13,419 bases of DNA from Streptomyces sp. WM6378. Lineage in GTDB: Bacteria > Actinomycetota > Actinomycetes > Streptomycetales > Streptomycetaceae. The first letter of the stretch is position 1. Each line of letters begins with the position of its first letter. Positions 5,609-12,238 of this stretch are shown piece after piece. A program made the position numbers and the translations under genes. The stretch covers positions 1 to 13,419 of the forward strand of contig NZ_LGDD01000041.1 in NCBI RefSeq assembly GCF_001279695.1, given 5' to 3'. The notes beneath the pieces are model-generated. The model was given only the letters and a program-made list of their open reading frames with translations. It was not told where the DNA came from and ran no database searches.

Positions 5609-5675
5609 CGGCCAACCGTTCGGTGTGCCCCGTTCATCTTCCCGGCGACACCGATATCCAGGGATTGGTCGGACC

Positions 5676-7664
5676 GTGGGCAAGAGGCAGCAGCAGGAGA
5701 GCCGAGAGAAGCCGGCGAGGCGTCATCCGCGGGGCAGGCGCTTCGTCGACTATCCGCGCCGGGGGAGAAGAGGCCTGCGCCGCTGGCTGCCGTCGTGGCG
5801 GCTGGTACTGGGCACGGTCGTGCTCGGTGTGGGCGCTCTGGTCGGCCTGTTCGCCTGGGCGTATACGAGTGTGGACATCCCCGACGAGAACGCCGTCGCC
5901 GTCCAGGAGGCCAACACGTACTACTGGGCGGACGGCACCCAGATGGTGAGCCTCGGCAAGGTGAACCGCAATATCGTCCACCTCTCGGACGTGCCGGAAT
6001 CCGTACAGAACGCGGTGATTGCCGCCGAGAATGAGAGTTTCTACAGCGACCCCGGAGTCTCGCTACAAGGAATTCTACGGGCCGCCGTCAGTACGGTGGA
6101 GGGGCAGGAGACGCAGGGTGGTTCCACCATCACTCAGCAATATGTGAAGAACACGTATCTCTCGCAGGAGCAAACTCTCACCCGAAAGGCCAAGGAGTTT
6201 ATTATTTCGCTTAAGCTCGACCGGACGAAGAGCAAGCAGGAAATCCTCCAGGGCTACCTCAACACGAGCTGGTTCGGCCGCGGGGCGTACGGGATCGAGG
6301 CCGCCGCACACGCGTACTACGGCATTCCGGCGAGGCAGCTCGATCCGGGCCAAGGGGCCGCGCTGGCCGCGCTCCTGAAGGGCGCCGAACTCTACGACCC
6401 GGCGACGAGCCGCGCCAACCACGAGCGTGCGGAGGACCGCTGGAAGTGGATCCTCGATCGCGAGGTCGAGGCCGGGCTGATGTCGCAGCAGGAGCGCGAC
6501 AAGCACCGGACCTTCCCGGAGCCGGACAAGCAGTCCATGGCCACGAACCTCGCGGGCCAGACCGGCTATCTCGTCGACGTGGCCAATAAATACATCAAGG
6601 CGCACTCCATGATCACCGACCAGGACCTGGCACACGGCGGCTACCGGATCCACACCACGTTCGACAAGAAGCAGGTGGACCGGCTCACCGCGTCCGTCGA
6701 ATCCGTCCTGGCGAAGAACATCGACCCGAAGAACCGGGAGGCCGACCGGAACATCCAGGTCGGCGCCGCCTCCGTACGCCACTCCGACGGCGCCGTCCTC
6801 GCCCTCTACGGCGGGCCCGATGCGACGAAACAGTTCACCAACAACGCCGACACCCTCGGGGTGCCGGTCGGCTCGGCCTTTAAACCGTTCGTCCTCGCGG
6901 CGGCTCTTCAGTACGGCACCGAAAGAAGGGACGGCGACCGGACGTCGGTGCACTCCGGGGACTTCTACGGCAACGCCGGCAAGCTCCAGAGCCCGTCCGC
7001 GACGGCCGCTCCGGACAGCTCCCACCCGAGCCTGCGCCAAGCCCTGGCGGCGGGCGGAAACGCCACCTATGTCCGCCTGGGCAAGGAGGTGGGACTGGAG
7101 GAGGTGAAGGACACCGCGATCCGGTCGGGCCTGCTGGAGAACAGCATGGCTCCGCTGGAGGACACCTTCTCCGTCGGCACGTCCACGCCCAGTGCGATCC
7201 GCATGGCGGGCGCGTACGGCACCTTCGCCAACCACGGCCTCCAGAACGACCCCTACTCGGTGACCAAGCTCGTCAAGGACGACGAGTCGGTGGGCGGCTT
7301 CGAGAGCCGCACGAAGGCCCGGCGCGCCCTGCCCCGAGAGGTTGCCGACGAGGTGGGCGACGCCCTGCGCGAGGCGGGGAGCAAGATGTTCGCCGGCGAC
7401 ACGGAGTGTGCCGTCGGCGCTCCCGTCGCGGCGGGCCGCACCGGCGACCAGGACCGTCTGAAGTCGGCCTGGTTCGTGGGCTGGGCGAAGAACACCTCAA
7501 CCGCCGTGACCATGTTCCGTATGCAGCCCACGGACGGCAAGCTGCTGCCGATGTCGGACGTGGGCGGTGACACGGGACAGCGGGGGAACGCCTTTCCCGC
7601 GAAGATCTGGCGCGACTACATGGACGCGAACCCGCGCGGCTGTACTCCCGCCAAGGCCGGGTAG
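5676..7664 (+). CDS. class A penicillin-binding protein (GT51 + transpeptidase-like)
   Basis: This 662-residue peptidoglycan synthase has a basic cytoplasmic tail, a membrane segment at about 41-63, a GT51 glycosyltransferase domain (about 85-265) and a transpeptidase domain (about 350-655) outside the membrane. Glycosyltransferase motifs are intact: catalytic E118 in AAENESFY, QGGSTITQQYVKNTYL (147-162), and E189 in QEILQGYLN followed by GRGAYGIEAAA. In the transpeptidase domain the nucleophile motif is S400-A-F-K403. The SxN motif reads GGN (460-462), and the KTG motif reads RTG followed by Asp (588-591), so two of three active-site motifs deviate. GTG at 5676 (VGKRQQQ) is preferred because relatives start MGKR; an ATG at 5601 adds 25 residues but lies inside the 11-bp repeats. 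A terminator follows the stop at once, so it is monocistronic. Confidence 0.92.
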   Translation: MGKRQQQESREKPARRHPRGRRFVDYPRRGRRGLRRWLPSWRLVLGTVVLGVGALVGLFAWAYTSVDIPDENAVAVQEANTYYWADGTQMVSLGKVNRNIVHLSDVPESVQNAVIAAENESFYSDPGVSLQGILRAAVSTVEGQETQGGSTITQQYVKNTYLSQEQTLTRKAKEFIISLKLDRTKSKQEILQGYLNTSWFGRGAYGIEAAAHAYYGIPARQLDPGQGAALAALLKGAELYDPATSRANHERAEDRWKWILDREVEAGLMSQQERDKHRTFPEPDKQSMATNLAGQTGYLVDVANKYIKAHSMITDQDLAHGGYRIHTTFDKKQVDRLTASVESVLAKNIDPKNREADRNIQVGAASVRHSDGAVLALYGGPDATKQFTNNADTLGVPVGSAFKPFVLAAALQYGTERRDGDRTSVHSGDFYGNAGKLQSPSATAAPDSSHPSLRQALAAGGNATYVRLGKEVGLEEVKDTAIRSGLLENSMAPLEDTFSVGTSTPSAIRMAGAYGTFANHGLQNDPYSVTKLVKDDESVGGFESRTKARRALPREVADEVGDALREAGSKMFAGDTECAVGAPVAAGRTGDQDRLKSAWFVGWAKNTSTAVTMFRMQPTDGKLLPMSDVGGDTGQRGNAFPAKIWRDYMDANPRGCTPAKAG

Positions 7665-7691
7665 CTCTGGTCCACTTCGGGGGATCAGAGC
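7664..7691 (+). terminator. terminator of PBP gene
   Basis: GCTCTGGTCC (7664-7673) pairs with GGATCAGAGC (7682-7691) over an 8-base loop, a 10-bp stem with one G-T pair. It starts on the last base of the TAG stop codon. There is no U-tract, as is usual in Streptomyces. Confidence 0.75.
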
Positions 7692-7982
7692 CCACCGCCC
7701 AATTGGCACAGCCATGCCCGGCCGGCGTCGCAGCGAAGGCTTCGACATCCTCGGCCCGGTTTGCCTGTGCCAGGGGTTGCTGCAGCCGGATTCCGCCGTG
7801 GCCTTGAGCCGCGCGGCCCGCCGGGCGGTGAGATGCAAGGCTCGCACCCGCTCACTCGCCCGGCCCTCGACCGCGACGGCCTCCTGCAGGACAGGGGCGT
7901 CGGTCTCGGCGACGGCGATCCGGAATCGGGCGGCGACCAGCCCCTCCAGACCTGTGCTTGATATCGAAGGCCTGGGTTCGGC
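7692..7982 (-). pseudogene. possible decayed minus-strand coding fragment, unidentified
   Basis: Minus-strand translation from about 7960 gives LEGLVAARFRIAVAETDAP and continues with AVEGRASERVRALHLTARR. After a frame change near 7800 it gives LQQPLAQANRAEDVEAFAAT. The helical, Ala/Glu/Arg-rich composition looks like genuine actinobacterial protein, but no start, stop or ribosome binding site frames it. I do not recognise the family. The plus strand has only low-quality frames here. Confidence 0.25.
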
Positions 7983-8230
7983 GGGCGGGGCACCCTCGCC
8001 CGCCCGGTCCAGCTCAATGGCCTCACCGTGCCGAACCGGATTGTGATGGCGCCCATGAGCCGTCAGTTCTCCCCTGGCGGTATCCCGAGCGAGGACGTGG
8101 GTGTCGTACTACGCCCGCCGAGCGGCCGCCGGCGTCGGTCTGATCGTCACCGAGGGCACCTACGTCGGCCACAACTCGGCGGGCCAGAGCGACGACATCC
8201 CACCGCCGACGCCCATGCCGCAGGGATCGC
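7983..8230 (+). pseudogene. NADH:flavin oxidoreductase (old yellow enzyme) N-terminal remnant
   Basis: The first frame reads LARPVQLNGLTVPNRIVMAP, then MSRQFSPGGIPSEDV. Near 8099 it shifts by one base to SYYARRAAAGVGLIVTEGTY and VGHNSAGQSDDIP. Then DAHAAGIA appears back in the first frame. This is the N-terminal third of an OYE barrel: FMN-contacting P-NRIVMAPM, the YY..RA.GGVGLIVTEGT strand, and the HAAGG helix, with the segment between IPR and HAAG lost. The frame has a stop at 7959-7961 and no start codon before the homology. About 280 residues of the usual 360 are missing, so no flavoenzyme can be made. An 8-bp stem (7980-7987 with 7997-8004) overlaps its beginning. Confidence 0.75.
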
Positions 8231-8406
8231 CTGCGGGGGCGGCGCCACCACCGGCCGGGTCGCCGTCAACAGCTGCATCAGCGCCCAGCGCTGGAAGGAC
8301 GGCAAGGTCTTCTTCCGTGACATCACCGCCTACGCCAAGCTCCGGAACACCGGCCCGCGCGGCGTGAACGTTTCTTACGAGGCGTTCTTCCGGCGCGAGG
8401 TGAGAT
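8231..8406 (+). other. unidentified coding-like fragment abutting IS end
   Basis: In the same frame as the OYE remnant the translation continues with RVAVNSCISAQRWKDGKVFF, then RDITAYAKLRNTGPRGVNVS and YEAFFRREVR. The alternating hydrophobic pattern suggests a beta-rich, perhaps secreted domain, and it is unlike any part of OYE. It stops exactly at the ISL3 inverted repeat (8407), as if the element inserted in or beside it. I do not recognise the family. Confidence 0.3.
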
Positions 8407-8430
8407 GGTTCTGGCCGCAGTTTCGTGAAC
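8407..8430 (+). mobile_element. ISL3-family terminal inverted repeat (right end)
   Basis: The 24 bases beginning GGTTCTGGCCGCAGTTTCG start with the GG-TCT sequence typical of ISL3 ends and lie two bases beyond the transposase stop codon. A 20/24 match occurs at 4799-4822. I found no facing left end nearby. Confidence 0.65.
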
Positions 8431-8432
8431 AC

Positions 8433-8780
8433 TCATGGTTGGGTGAGGATGCGGATCCGGAGGAGCCGGAAGGATGCCCGGCTGTACATGCTCCTCTTGA
8501 TCGTTTTCACTCTGTTCACGTTGCCCTCGACGACGCCGGGGCTCTATTCCCGGGTGAGGCCGGCGGTGACGGCAGCGAGGTCTTGGCGGAGGAAGCCGCC
8601 GAAGCTCTGAACGGGTGCGGGAGCATCCTGTTCGGCCTGGCGGATCCAGTCCAGGTCGCATAGGGGGCCACGGCCCGGGCGAAGTCGACCAGCGTCCACA
8701 TCGACCGGCCGTGACCGCGTGCGTCCACCCACGTCGGCGAACTCCCTTACCCGGTACGCGATCTGGTTCAGCGTCCGGTG
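8433..8780 (-). pseudogene. ISL3-family transposase remnant (C-terminal part)
   Basis: One continuous minus-strand frame gives WIRQAEQDAPAPVQSFGGFL, RQDLAAVTAGLTRE, a TAG at 8544-8546, then SPGVVEGNVNRVKTIKRSMY and SRASFRLLRIRILTQP, with a natural TGA at 8433-8435. ISL3 transposases end with GLTLxWSSGVVEGxVNRxKxxKRxMYGRA..LLR.R.L, so the TAG replaces the Trp codon of WSSG, a single G-to-A change. The E of VVEG is the last catalytic acidic residue and is kept. Everything N-terminal of about residue 300 is gone. The matching inverted repeat lies just downstream at 8407-8430. Confidence 0.8.
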
Positions 8781-8850
8781 CAAAGGCTGGGGTACGCCCC
8801 GCTGGCTGTCGCCAGGTCCCAGAGATTCTGTCCCGCTGCGCAGTGGCTTC

Positions 8851-9039
8851 TCAGCCGAAGGCGGAGAACGAGCCTTCTTCTCTCATCTTCTGGGCGCGCC
8901 GTACCCCGCTCCAGTCCAGTGCCTGCCGCGCTTCGTTCTGGGTCTGCTCGGCCACCGCCCGGGTTTCGGCCAGGACGTCGCCGCGTTCGCGGACCAGTCG
9001 CTGGTAGATCGGTGGATGGGATATCTCTGTAGGGTTCAT
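8851..9039 (-). CDS. small protein of unknown function (62 aa)
   Basis: The 62-residue product reads as a compact natural peptide: ISHPPIYQRLVRERGDVLAE, then a charged helix TRAVAEQTQNEARQALDW and a tail ending FSAFG. The composition (Glu/Gln/Arg, long amphipathic helix about 18-45) resembles small cytoplasmic Streptomyces proteins. There is no signal peptide or membrane segment. The ATG at 9039 has only a weak upstream purine tract (GGGAAAGA, distant). A perfect 14-bp palindrome lies 33 bp upstream. I do not know a function. It sits between IS debris and an empty region and could be the intact survivor of a lost operon. Confidence 0.5.
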   Translation of the reverse strand: MNPTEISHPPIYQRLVRERGDVLAETRAVAEQTQNEARQALDWSGVRRAQKMREEGSFSAFG

Positions 9040-9059
9040 GGGACTTGATCTTTCCCGTT

Positions 9060-9591
9060 CGGCGTGAATCTGTCAGCCGGCTGACCCGTCGGCGTTCTGT
9101 GACGTCGGACTCGGCCCGCCAGAGGTGGTGACCCACTTGGGTGGGCGGACCCGTGACAGCGGCCGGCTGGAGCTCGCATGTCAGGGCCAGTTGTGGTGTG
9201 ACTCTCTGCGGCTGATAGGGGCGGCCTCTTGCAGTACGCAGGCCTTCAATGCCCGCTTGCGGGGAGGTAGTTGTGGCTGTGGCGCTGCATAGCCAAGGAC
9301 GGCCACCTTCCTGCCTACCCGTCGAAGACCTCGCCGCCCAAGAAGTAGTTCGAGCCGCCACGCCCCGAAGGAGCCGTGCTCGTCTCTGAGTTGGTGCGGA
9401 CCGCGACTGGCCGGCGCGGATCGCGAACGGCTGGGCTGCGTACCAGACGCGGGAGAACGCCCCTGGACACCCAGGCAGGTCGACCGACGGGCGACCGGCA
9501 AGCCGCCGGGTGGGGCTGCCGTCGGGACGCAGGCTCCAAGGCCTGCCTACCGCCCTTGGGACGGGCAATGGAGTACAGGTGTGATGTCCCG
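9060..9591. other. no assignable gene; palindrome at left end
   Basis: Open frames on both strands lack ribosome binding sites and recognisable motifs. Short coding-like stretches appear, such as RDWPARIANGWAAYQTREN on plus and GGSNYFLGGEVFDG on minus, but nothing long enough to name. The only clear structure is the palindrome at 9072-9085. Confidence 0.45.
9072..9085. promoter_or_regulatory. perfect 14-bp palindrome upstream of small gene
   Basis: GTCAGCCGGCTGAC is its own reverse complement. It lies 33 bp upstream of the 62-residue ORF start. Its half-site GTCAG/CTGAC is the same as in the MarR operator at 668-686 (spacer 4 versus 5), which hints at, but does not prove, a related regulator. 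Confidence 0.4.
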
Positions 9592-10188
9592 TCAGCCCCG
9601 GCGTGCCAGAGCGCGTTCGAGGAGGGTCTCCGCTGCCGCTCGCGCGTGCCGACCGTAGTCCGCTTCGCCCAACACCATGGCACGACTGGCCGCACCGTCC
9701 GCGAGGGTGACGAGCTGTTCGGCGAGCGCGGCAGGTTCGTGGCAGCCCAGCTCCCTCACCAAGGCGGTAACCAGCTGAACCATCCGCAGTTTTTGTTCGC
9801 GGGCGTAGGAATGGACCGCGCTCTCAGGGTCGGGGAACTCCGCGGCGGCATCGATGAACGGGCATCCGCGCACCAAAGCGGCGTCTCCGGAGGGTTGGTC
9901 GAACAGTCCGAGGATTCGCTCCCGTGGAGGGGTGTCCTCGCAGGTCAGCCCGCTCTCCAGGGTGGCGCCCGACGACGCGAGGTCCTGCAGGTGAGCCATG
10001 ACCAGATCGCTCTTGGTCCGAAAGTGCGCGTAGAGCGTGCGCTTGGACACCGGAGCATGCTCCGCGACCTGTTCCATGCCGGTCGCATTGATTCCCTGGG
10101 CCGCGAACAGCTGTGCGGCGGCAGCCAGAATGCGCTCTCGGCCTCCACGTCCCTGCCGTCGAGGTGCGGTCGTCGTTGTCGTACCCAT
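9592..10188 (-). CDS. TetR-family transcriptional repressor
   Basis: This 198-residue protein has a TetR helix-turn-helix at about 18-64 (RERILAAAAQLFAAQGINAT, then GMEQVAEHAPVSKRTLYAHF with the conserved VSKRTLYAHF-TKSDL recognition segment). Its all-helical ligand-binding domain includes RGCPFIDAAAEFPDP (about 107-121), a block common in this subgroup. It is divergent from a nitroreductase gene, and two matching operators lie in the 99-bp gap. The ATG at 10188 has no Shine-Dalgarno, but a TATACT -10 hexamer ends six bases before it, so the mRNA is probably leaderless and starts at the ATG. Operator 1 covers that -10 box, giving autorepression. The inducer is unknown; a nitro- or quinone-type compound would suit the neighbour. 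Confidence 0.88.
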   Translation of the reverse strand: MGTTTTTAPRRQGRGGRERILAAAAQLFAAQGINATGMEQVAEHAPVSKRTLYAHFRTKSDLVMAHLQDLASSGATLESGLTCEDTPPRERILGLFDQPSGDAALVRGCPFIDAAAEFPDPESAVHSYAREQKLRMVQLVTALVRELGCHEPAALAEQLVTLADGAASRAMVLGEADYGRHARAAAETLLERALARRG

Positions 10189-10194
10189 GAGGCA

Positions 10195-10200
10195 AGTATA
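10195..10200 (-). promoter_or_regulatory. -10 box for leaderless tetR transcript
   Basis: On the minus strand TATACT is followed by six bases (TGCCTC) and then the ATG at 10188. This spacing places the transcript start on or beside the A of the ATG. No good -35 is visible. Confidence 0.5.
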
Positions 10201-10213
10201 CGAACGCGTTTAC
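10196..10213. promoter_or_regulatory. TetR operator 1
   Basis: GTATACG-AACG-CGTTTAC is an 18-bp inverted repeat with one mismatch in seven paired positions and matches operator 2 in length and half-site. It overlaps the tetR -10 box and the -35 box of the nitroreductase promoter. Confidence 0.75.
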
Positions 10214-10238
10214 TTCGGCGGGATCATCTCGCTAGGAT
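10210..10238 (+). promoter_or_regulatory. nitroreductase promoter
   Basis: TTTACT (10210-10215), a 17-bp spacer and TAGGAT (10233-10238) fit the main-sigma consensus of Streptomyces. The predicted start is about 10245, giving a leader of roughly 43 bases. The -35 is inside operator 1 and operator 2 covers the start site. Confidence 0.55.
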
Positions 10239-10246
10239 CATTTAAA

Positions 10247-10264
10247 GTAAACGGATGCGTTTAC
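10247..10264. promoter_or_regulatory. TetR operator 2
   Basis: GTAAACG-GATG-CGTTTAC is an 18-bp inverted repeat with perfect 7-bp arms. Its centre is 51 bp from that of operator 1, close to five helical turns, so dimers on both sites would face the same side of the DNA. Confidence 0.8.
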
Positions 10265-10287
10265 ACATGTCCTGAGAGGAGTACGCG

Positions 10288-10986
10288 ATGAAAAGCCGAA
10301 CCCGCATTGCCTCCACCGCGCTGAGTGGTTGCGCGGAGAAGCTGATACGCGGCCGTCACGCGACGCGCGCGTTCCGTCCGGAGGCCGTGCCTACGGACAC
10401 GATGCGCGCGGTCTTTTCGCTGGCCGGCGCCGCACCGTCCAACTCCAATACCCAGCCGTGGCAGGTGGAGGTGGTGAGCGGCGCGCCGCGTGTACGCCTG
10501 GCGAAAGCCTTACGGGCGGCCCACGCCGGGCAGCGCACCTCGGCGGACCTTCCGTACTCCGAGGACATGTACGCGCAGGTGCACCGTGTGCGCCGGGCCG
10601 CGTTCGGAGCCGAGCTGTACGGAGCGCTCGGCATCGGCCCCGACGACCATGCGGCACGTGCGGCCTACGGCGCGGACAGCCTCAGCTTCTACGGCGCCCC
10701 ACATGTGGCGTTCCTGTTCGTCAACGGCGACGGCGGGCCACGGCTGGCCGCCGACGTCGGCGCCTATATGCAGACCCTGCTCCTGGCGATGACCGCGTAT
10801 GGCGTGGACAGTTGCCCGCAGGGACTGCTGAGCTTCTACGCCGACACCGTCCGGGGCGAGCTCGGCGTCACCGGAGGAAAGCTGCTCGTGGGCATCTCCT
10901 TCGGCTATGCCGATGAGAGCGCACCGGTGAATCGAGTCACGACCGAGCGCGCCGCGCTTGAGGTGACCACGGCCTTCCACGGTTAG
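10288..10986 (+). CDS. nitroreductase-family FMN oxidoreductase
   Basis: This 232-residue protein is predicted to be a cytoplasmic, dimeric FMN enzyme that reduces nitroaromatics, quinones or similar acceptors with NAD(P)H. Family features are the FMN-phosphate motif RGRHATRAF (about 21-29), APSNSNTQPWQVEVVSG (49-65; the SNxQPW segment lines the flavin), DVGAYMQTLLLAMTAYGVDS (156-175), and the C-terminal GISFGYAD strand (202-209) closing the FMN site. The ATG at 10288 has AGAGGAG seven bases upstream. It is under the divergent TetR repressor through two operators that bracket its promoter, so it should be inducible and tightly silent otherwise. A detoxification role is likely; the true substrate is not visible from sequence. 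Confidence 0.88.
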   Translation: MKSRTRIASTALSGCAEKLIRGRHATRAFRPEAVPTDTMRAVFSLAGAAPSNSNTQPWQVEVVSGAPRVRLAKALRAAHAGQRTSADLPYSEDMYAQVHRVRRAAFGAELYGALGIGPDDHAARAAYGADSLSFYGAPHVAFLFVNGDGGPRLAADVGAYMQTLLLAMTAYGVDSCPQGLLSFYADTVRGELGVTGGKLLVGISFGYADESAPVNRVTTERAALEVTTAFHG

Positions 10987-11352
10987 GTGTCTCTGACGGC
11001 GTTTGCTGGGGCGGGTGGAACAGCTGACGTGTCCCGGCCCGACATCCCGGTATCGACGATGTGCGCACCCAGCTCCCCGCTACCGCTACGGCTTCGGAGA
11101 CGAGCGGCCGCACTCCCCGCGTGCGTCGCCCTGGACGCACCCGGACGGAGACCGCCAACTGGCCTCCGCTCAGCGCCCGTTGCTCGCCAGCTGGCCCACG
11201 CTCGTACGCGAAGATTACAGCGGGCGGAGTTGGAGGTAGGCGTAGGGGCAGAGTCGGCAGGGCGAGTGCCAGCGGCGCGAGCCGTCCGGGTAGAGCGTGA
11301 TGCCGTGTGCGGCGGCCGGTGGTGCGGCGTCGGAGGCGGCTTGGCAGGGTGG
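10987..11352. other. no assignable gene
   Basis: Frames are open on both strands because of the GC content, but none shows a start with a ribosome binding site, a domain or a sensible composition. No obvious terminator follows the nitroreductase stop. Confidence 0.45.
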
Positions 11353-11556
11353 TTACCTCAAGTCGCCGTTGATCCAGGCGATCAAGCGTGGCAGGGTGGT
11401 GCATCTTTCCGCCGCGATGTAGTCGCTGTAGCGGCGGCTGGTGTCGATGGTGCACGCGGGGACGTATACGGGCTGGCCGAGGAACCAGCCGGACGCGAAG
11501 ACGGCACACAGGATCACGGCGGCGCCCAGACGGCGCGGGGTTATCCAGGAAGGCAT
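11353..11556 (-). CDS. small membrane-anchored or secreted protein (67 aa)
   Basis: The 67-residue product has a basic N-terminus (PSWITPRR), a hydrophobic segment at about 10-27 (LGAAVILCAVFASGWFLG) and a short outside part with two cysteines (C35 and C52) ending in LPRLIAWINGDLR. The single hydrophobic helix without a clear AxA site suggests a membrane anchor more than a cleaved signal. The two outer cysteines could form a disulfide. No strong Shine-Dalgarno precedes the ATG at 11556. I do not recognise the family; the clean topology is the main reason to call it. Confidence 0.5.
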   Translation of the reverse strand: MPSWITPRRLGAAVILCAVFASGWFLGQPVYVPACTIDTSRRYSDYIAAERCTTLPRLIAWINGDLR

Positions 11557-11820
11557 CCGCGGAGTGTCGCACGATACGGGTGGGCTTGGCCGGTGAGGCG
11601 TTCCCGCGGACCCCTAGTCGGATCTGACTCGCCTGCGAACCCCCCGGTGTTCTTGGCTTCGGCAGCACCACCGGTACCGACGGCACAGGTGGCTCCGGAA
11701 GGCAGGCGCCCCGGCCCCAGTCGACGGGGGTGTATCTGGTCAAGCTCCCGGGCTGGGTGAACAAGCCCGGGCCCACGCCGACGGTGTCGTACCTGGTCCG
11801 ATGGGACCGTCGCTGACCGG
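11557..11820. other. no assignable gene
   Basis: A plus-strand frame ends with VYLVKLPGWVNKPGPTPTVS and a stop at about 11815, preceded by a Gly/Thr-rich run. This may be a decayed C-terminus but lacks a start and any homologue I can name. Nothing else is supportable. Confidence 0.3.
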
Positions 11821-11881
11821 CCGCACCACAGAAGGCGAGCAGGGCCCGGATTCATCCAGCCTCTGCTCGCGTTCTGTGCGG
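11821..11881 (-). terminator. long interrupted stem-loop, terminator
   Basis: Three stacked helices form one long stem: CCGC (11821-11824) with GCGG (11878-11881), ACAGAA (11828-11833) with TTCTGT (11872-11877), and GCGAGCAG (11835-11842) with CTGCTCGC (11863-11870). That is 18 base pairs with a small bulge and one G-G mismatch, around a 20-base loop. It begins two bases beyond the minus-strand stop at 11884, so it terminates that gene and perhaps convergent transcripts. Confidence 0.7.
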
Positions 11882-11883
11882 TG

Positions 11884-12238
11884 TCACTGCTTGGGGTACT
11901 CGTACTCGGACTCGCTGAGTGGGCACGCCCGCCATTTCCAGGAGGAGGCCCCGAAGTTGTGCTCGGCGACGATGACGATGACGACGTGCTCGTCGGGCAG
12001 GCCGGGCGCTGGTCTGCTGCGCGAAGAGTTTGAGCAGGTCAAGGTGGAACCCGTCCGGGATCAGCGCGTTGGTGTTGCCGAAGCCGGCCGCGACGGCGAC
12101 CGGCTCGCTGGGGTGGATGCCGAGCACCTCCACGGTGCTGGACGTCTGCGTGAAGCCGATGATGGACTCGGCCCTCACCAGCGGCGTCCCCAGGGCGCTG
12201 GTGCCCTTGTCGGCCGCGAGGACCCACACGATGGCCAC
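11884..12238 (-). pseudogene. conserved-looking unknown protein, single frameshift
   Basis: The first frame gives MAIVWVLAADKGTSALGTPL, then VRAESIIGFTQTSSTVEVLG and NALIPDGFHLDLLKLFAQQ. After a one-base frame change near 12000-12020 it continues with DEHVVIVIVAEHNFGASSWK and WRACPLSESEYEYPKQ, then TGA. Both halves have good composition and together make about 118 residues. The AGGAGG and GGAAGGGG tracts before the ATG at 12238 and the terminator right after the stop show that this is one gene. The extra base could be a real inactivating mutation or a sequencing error in a GC-rich tract. I recognise no domain; the beta-strand-rich C-terminal half has two aromatic and acidic clusters. Confidence 0.6.

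Noticed and set aside
6075..7235. 386-codon minus-strand frame inside the PBP gene
   Set aside because: Shadow of the PBP coding strand; no ribosome site or recognisable fold.
8425..8610. Small plus-strand ORF over the IS remnant
   Set aside because: It is antisense to the ISL3 transposase C-terminus, which is clearly the real reading.
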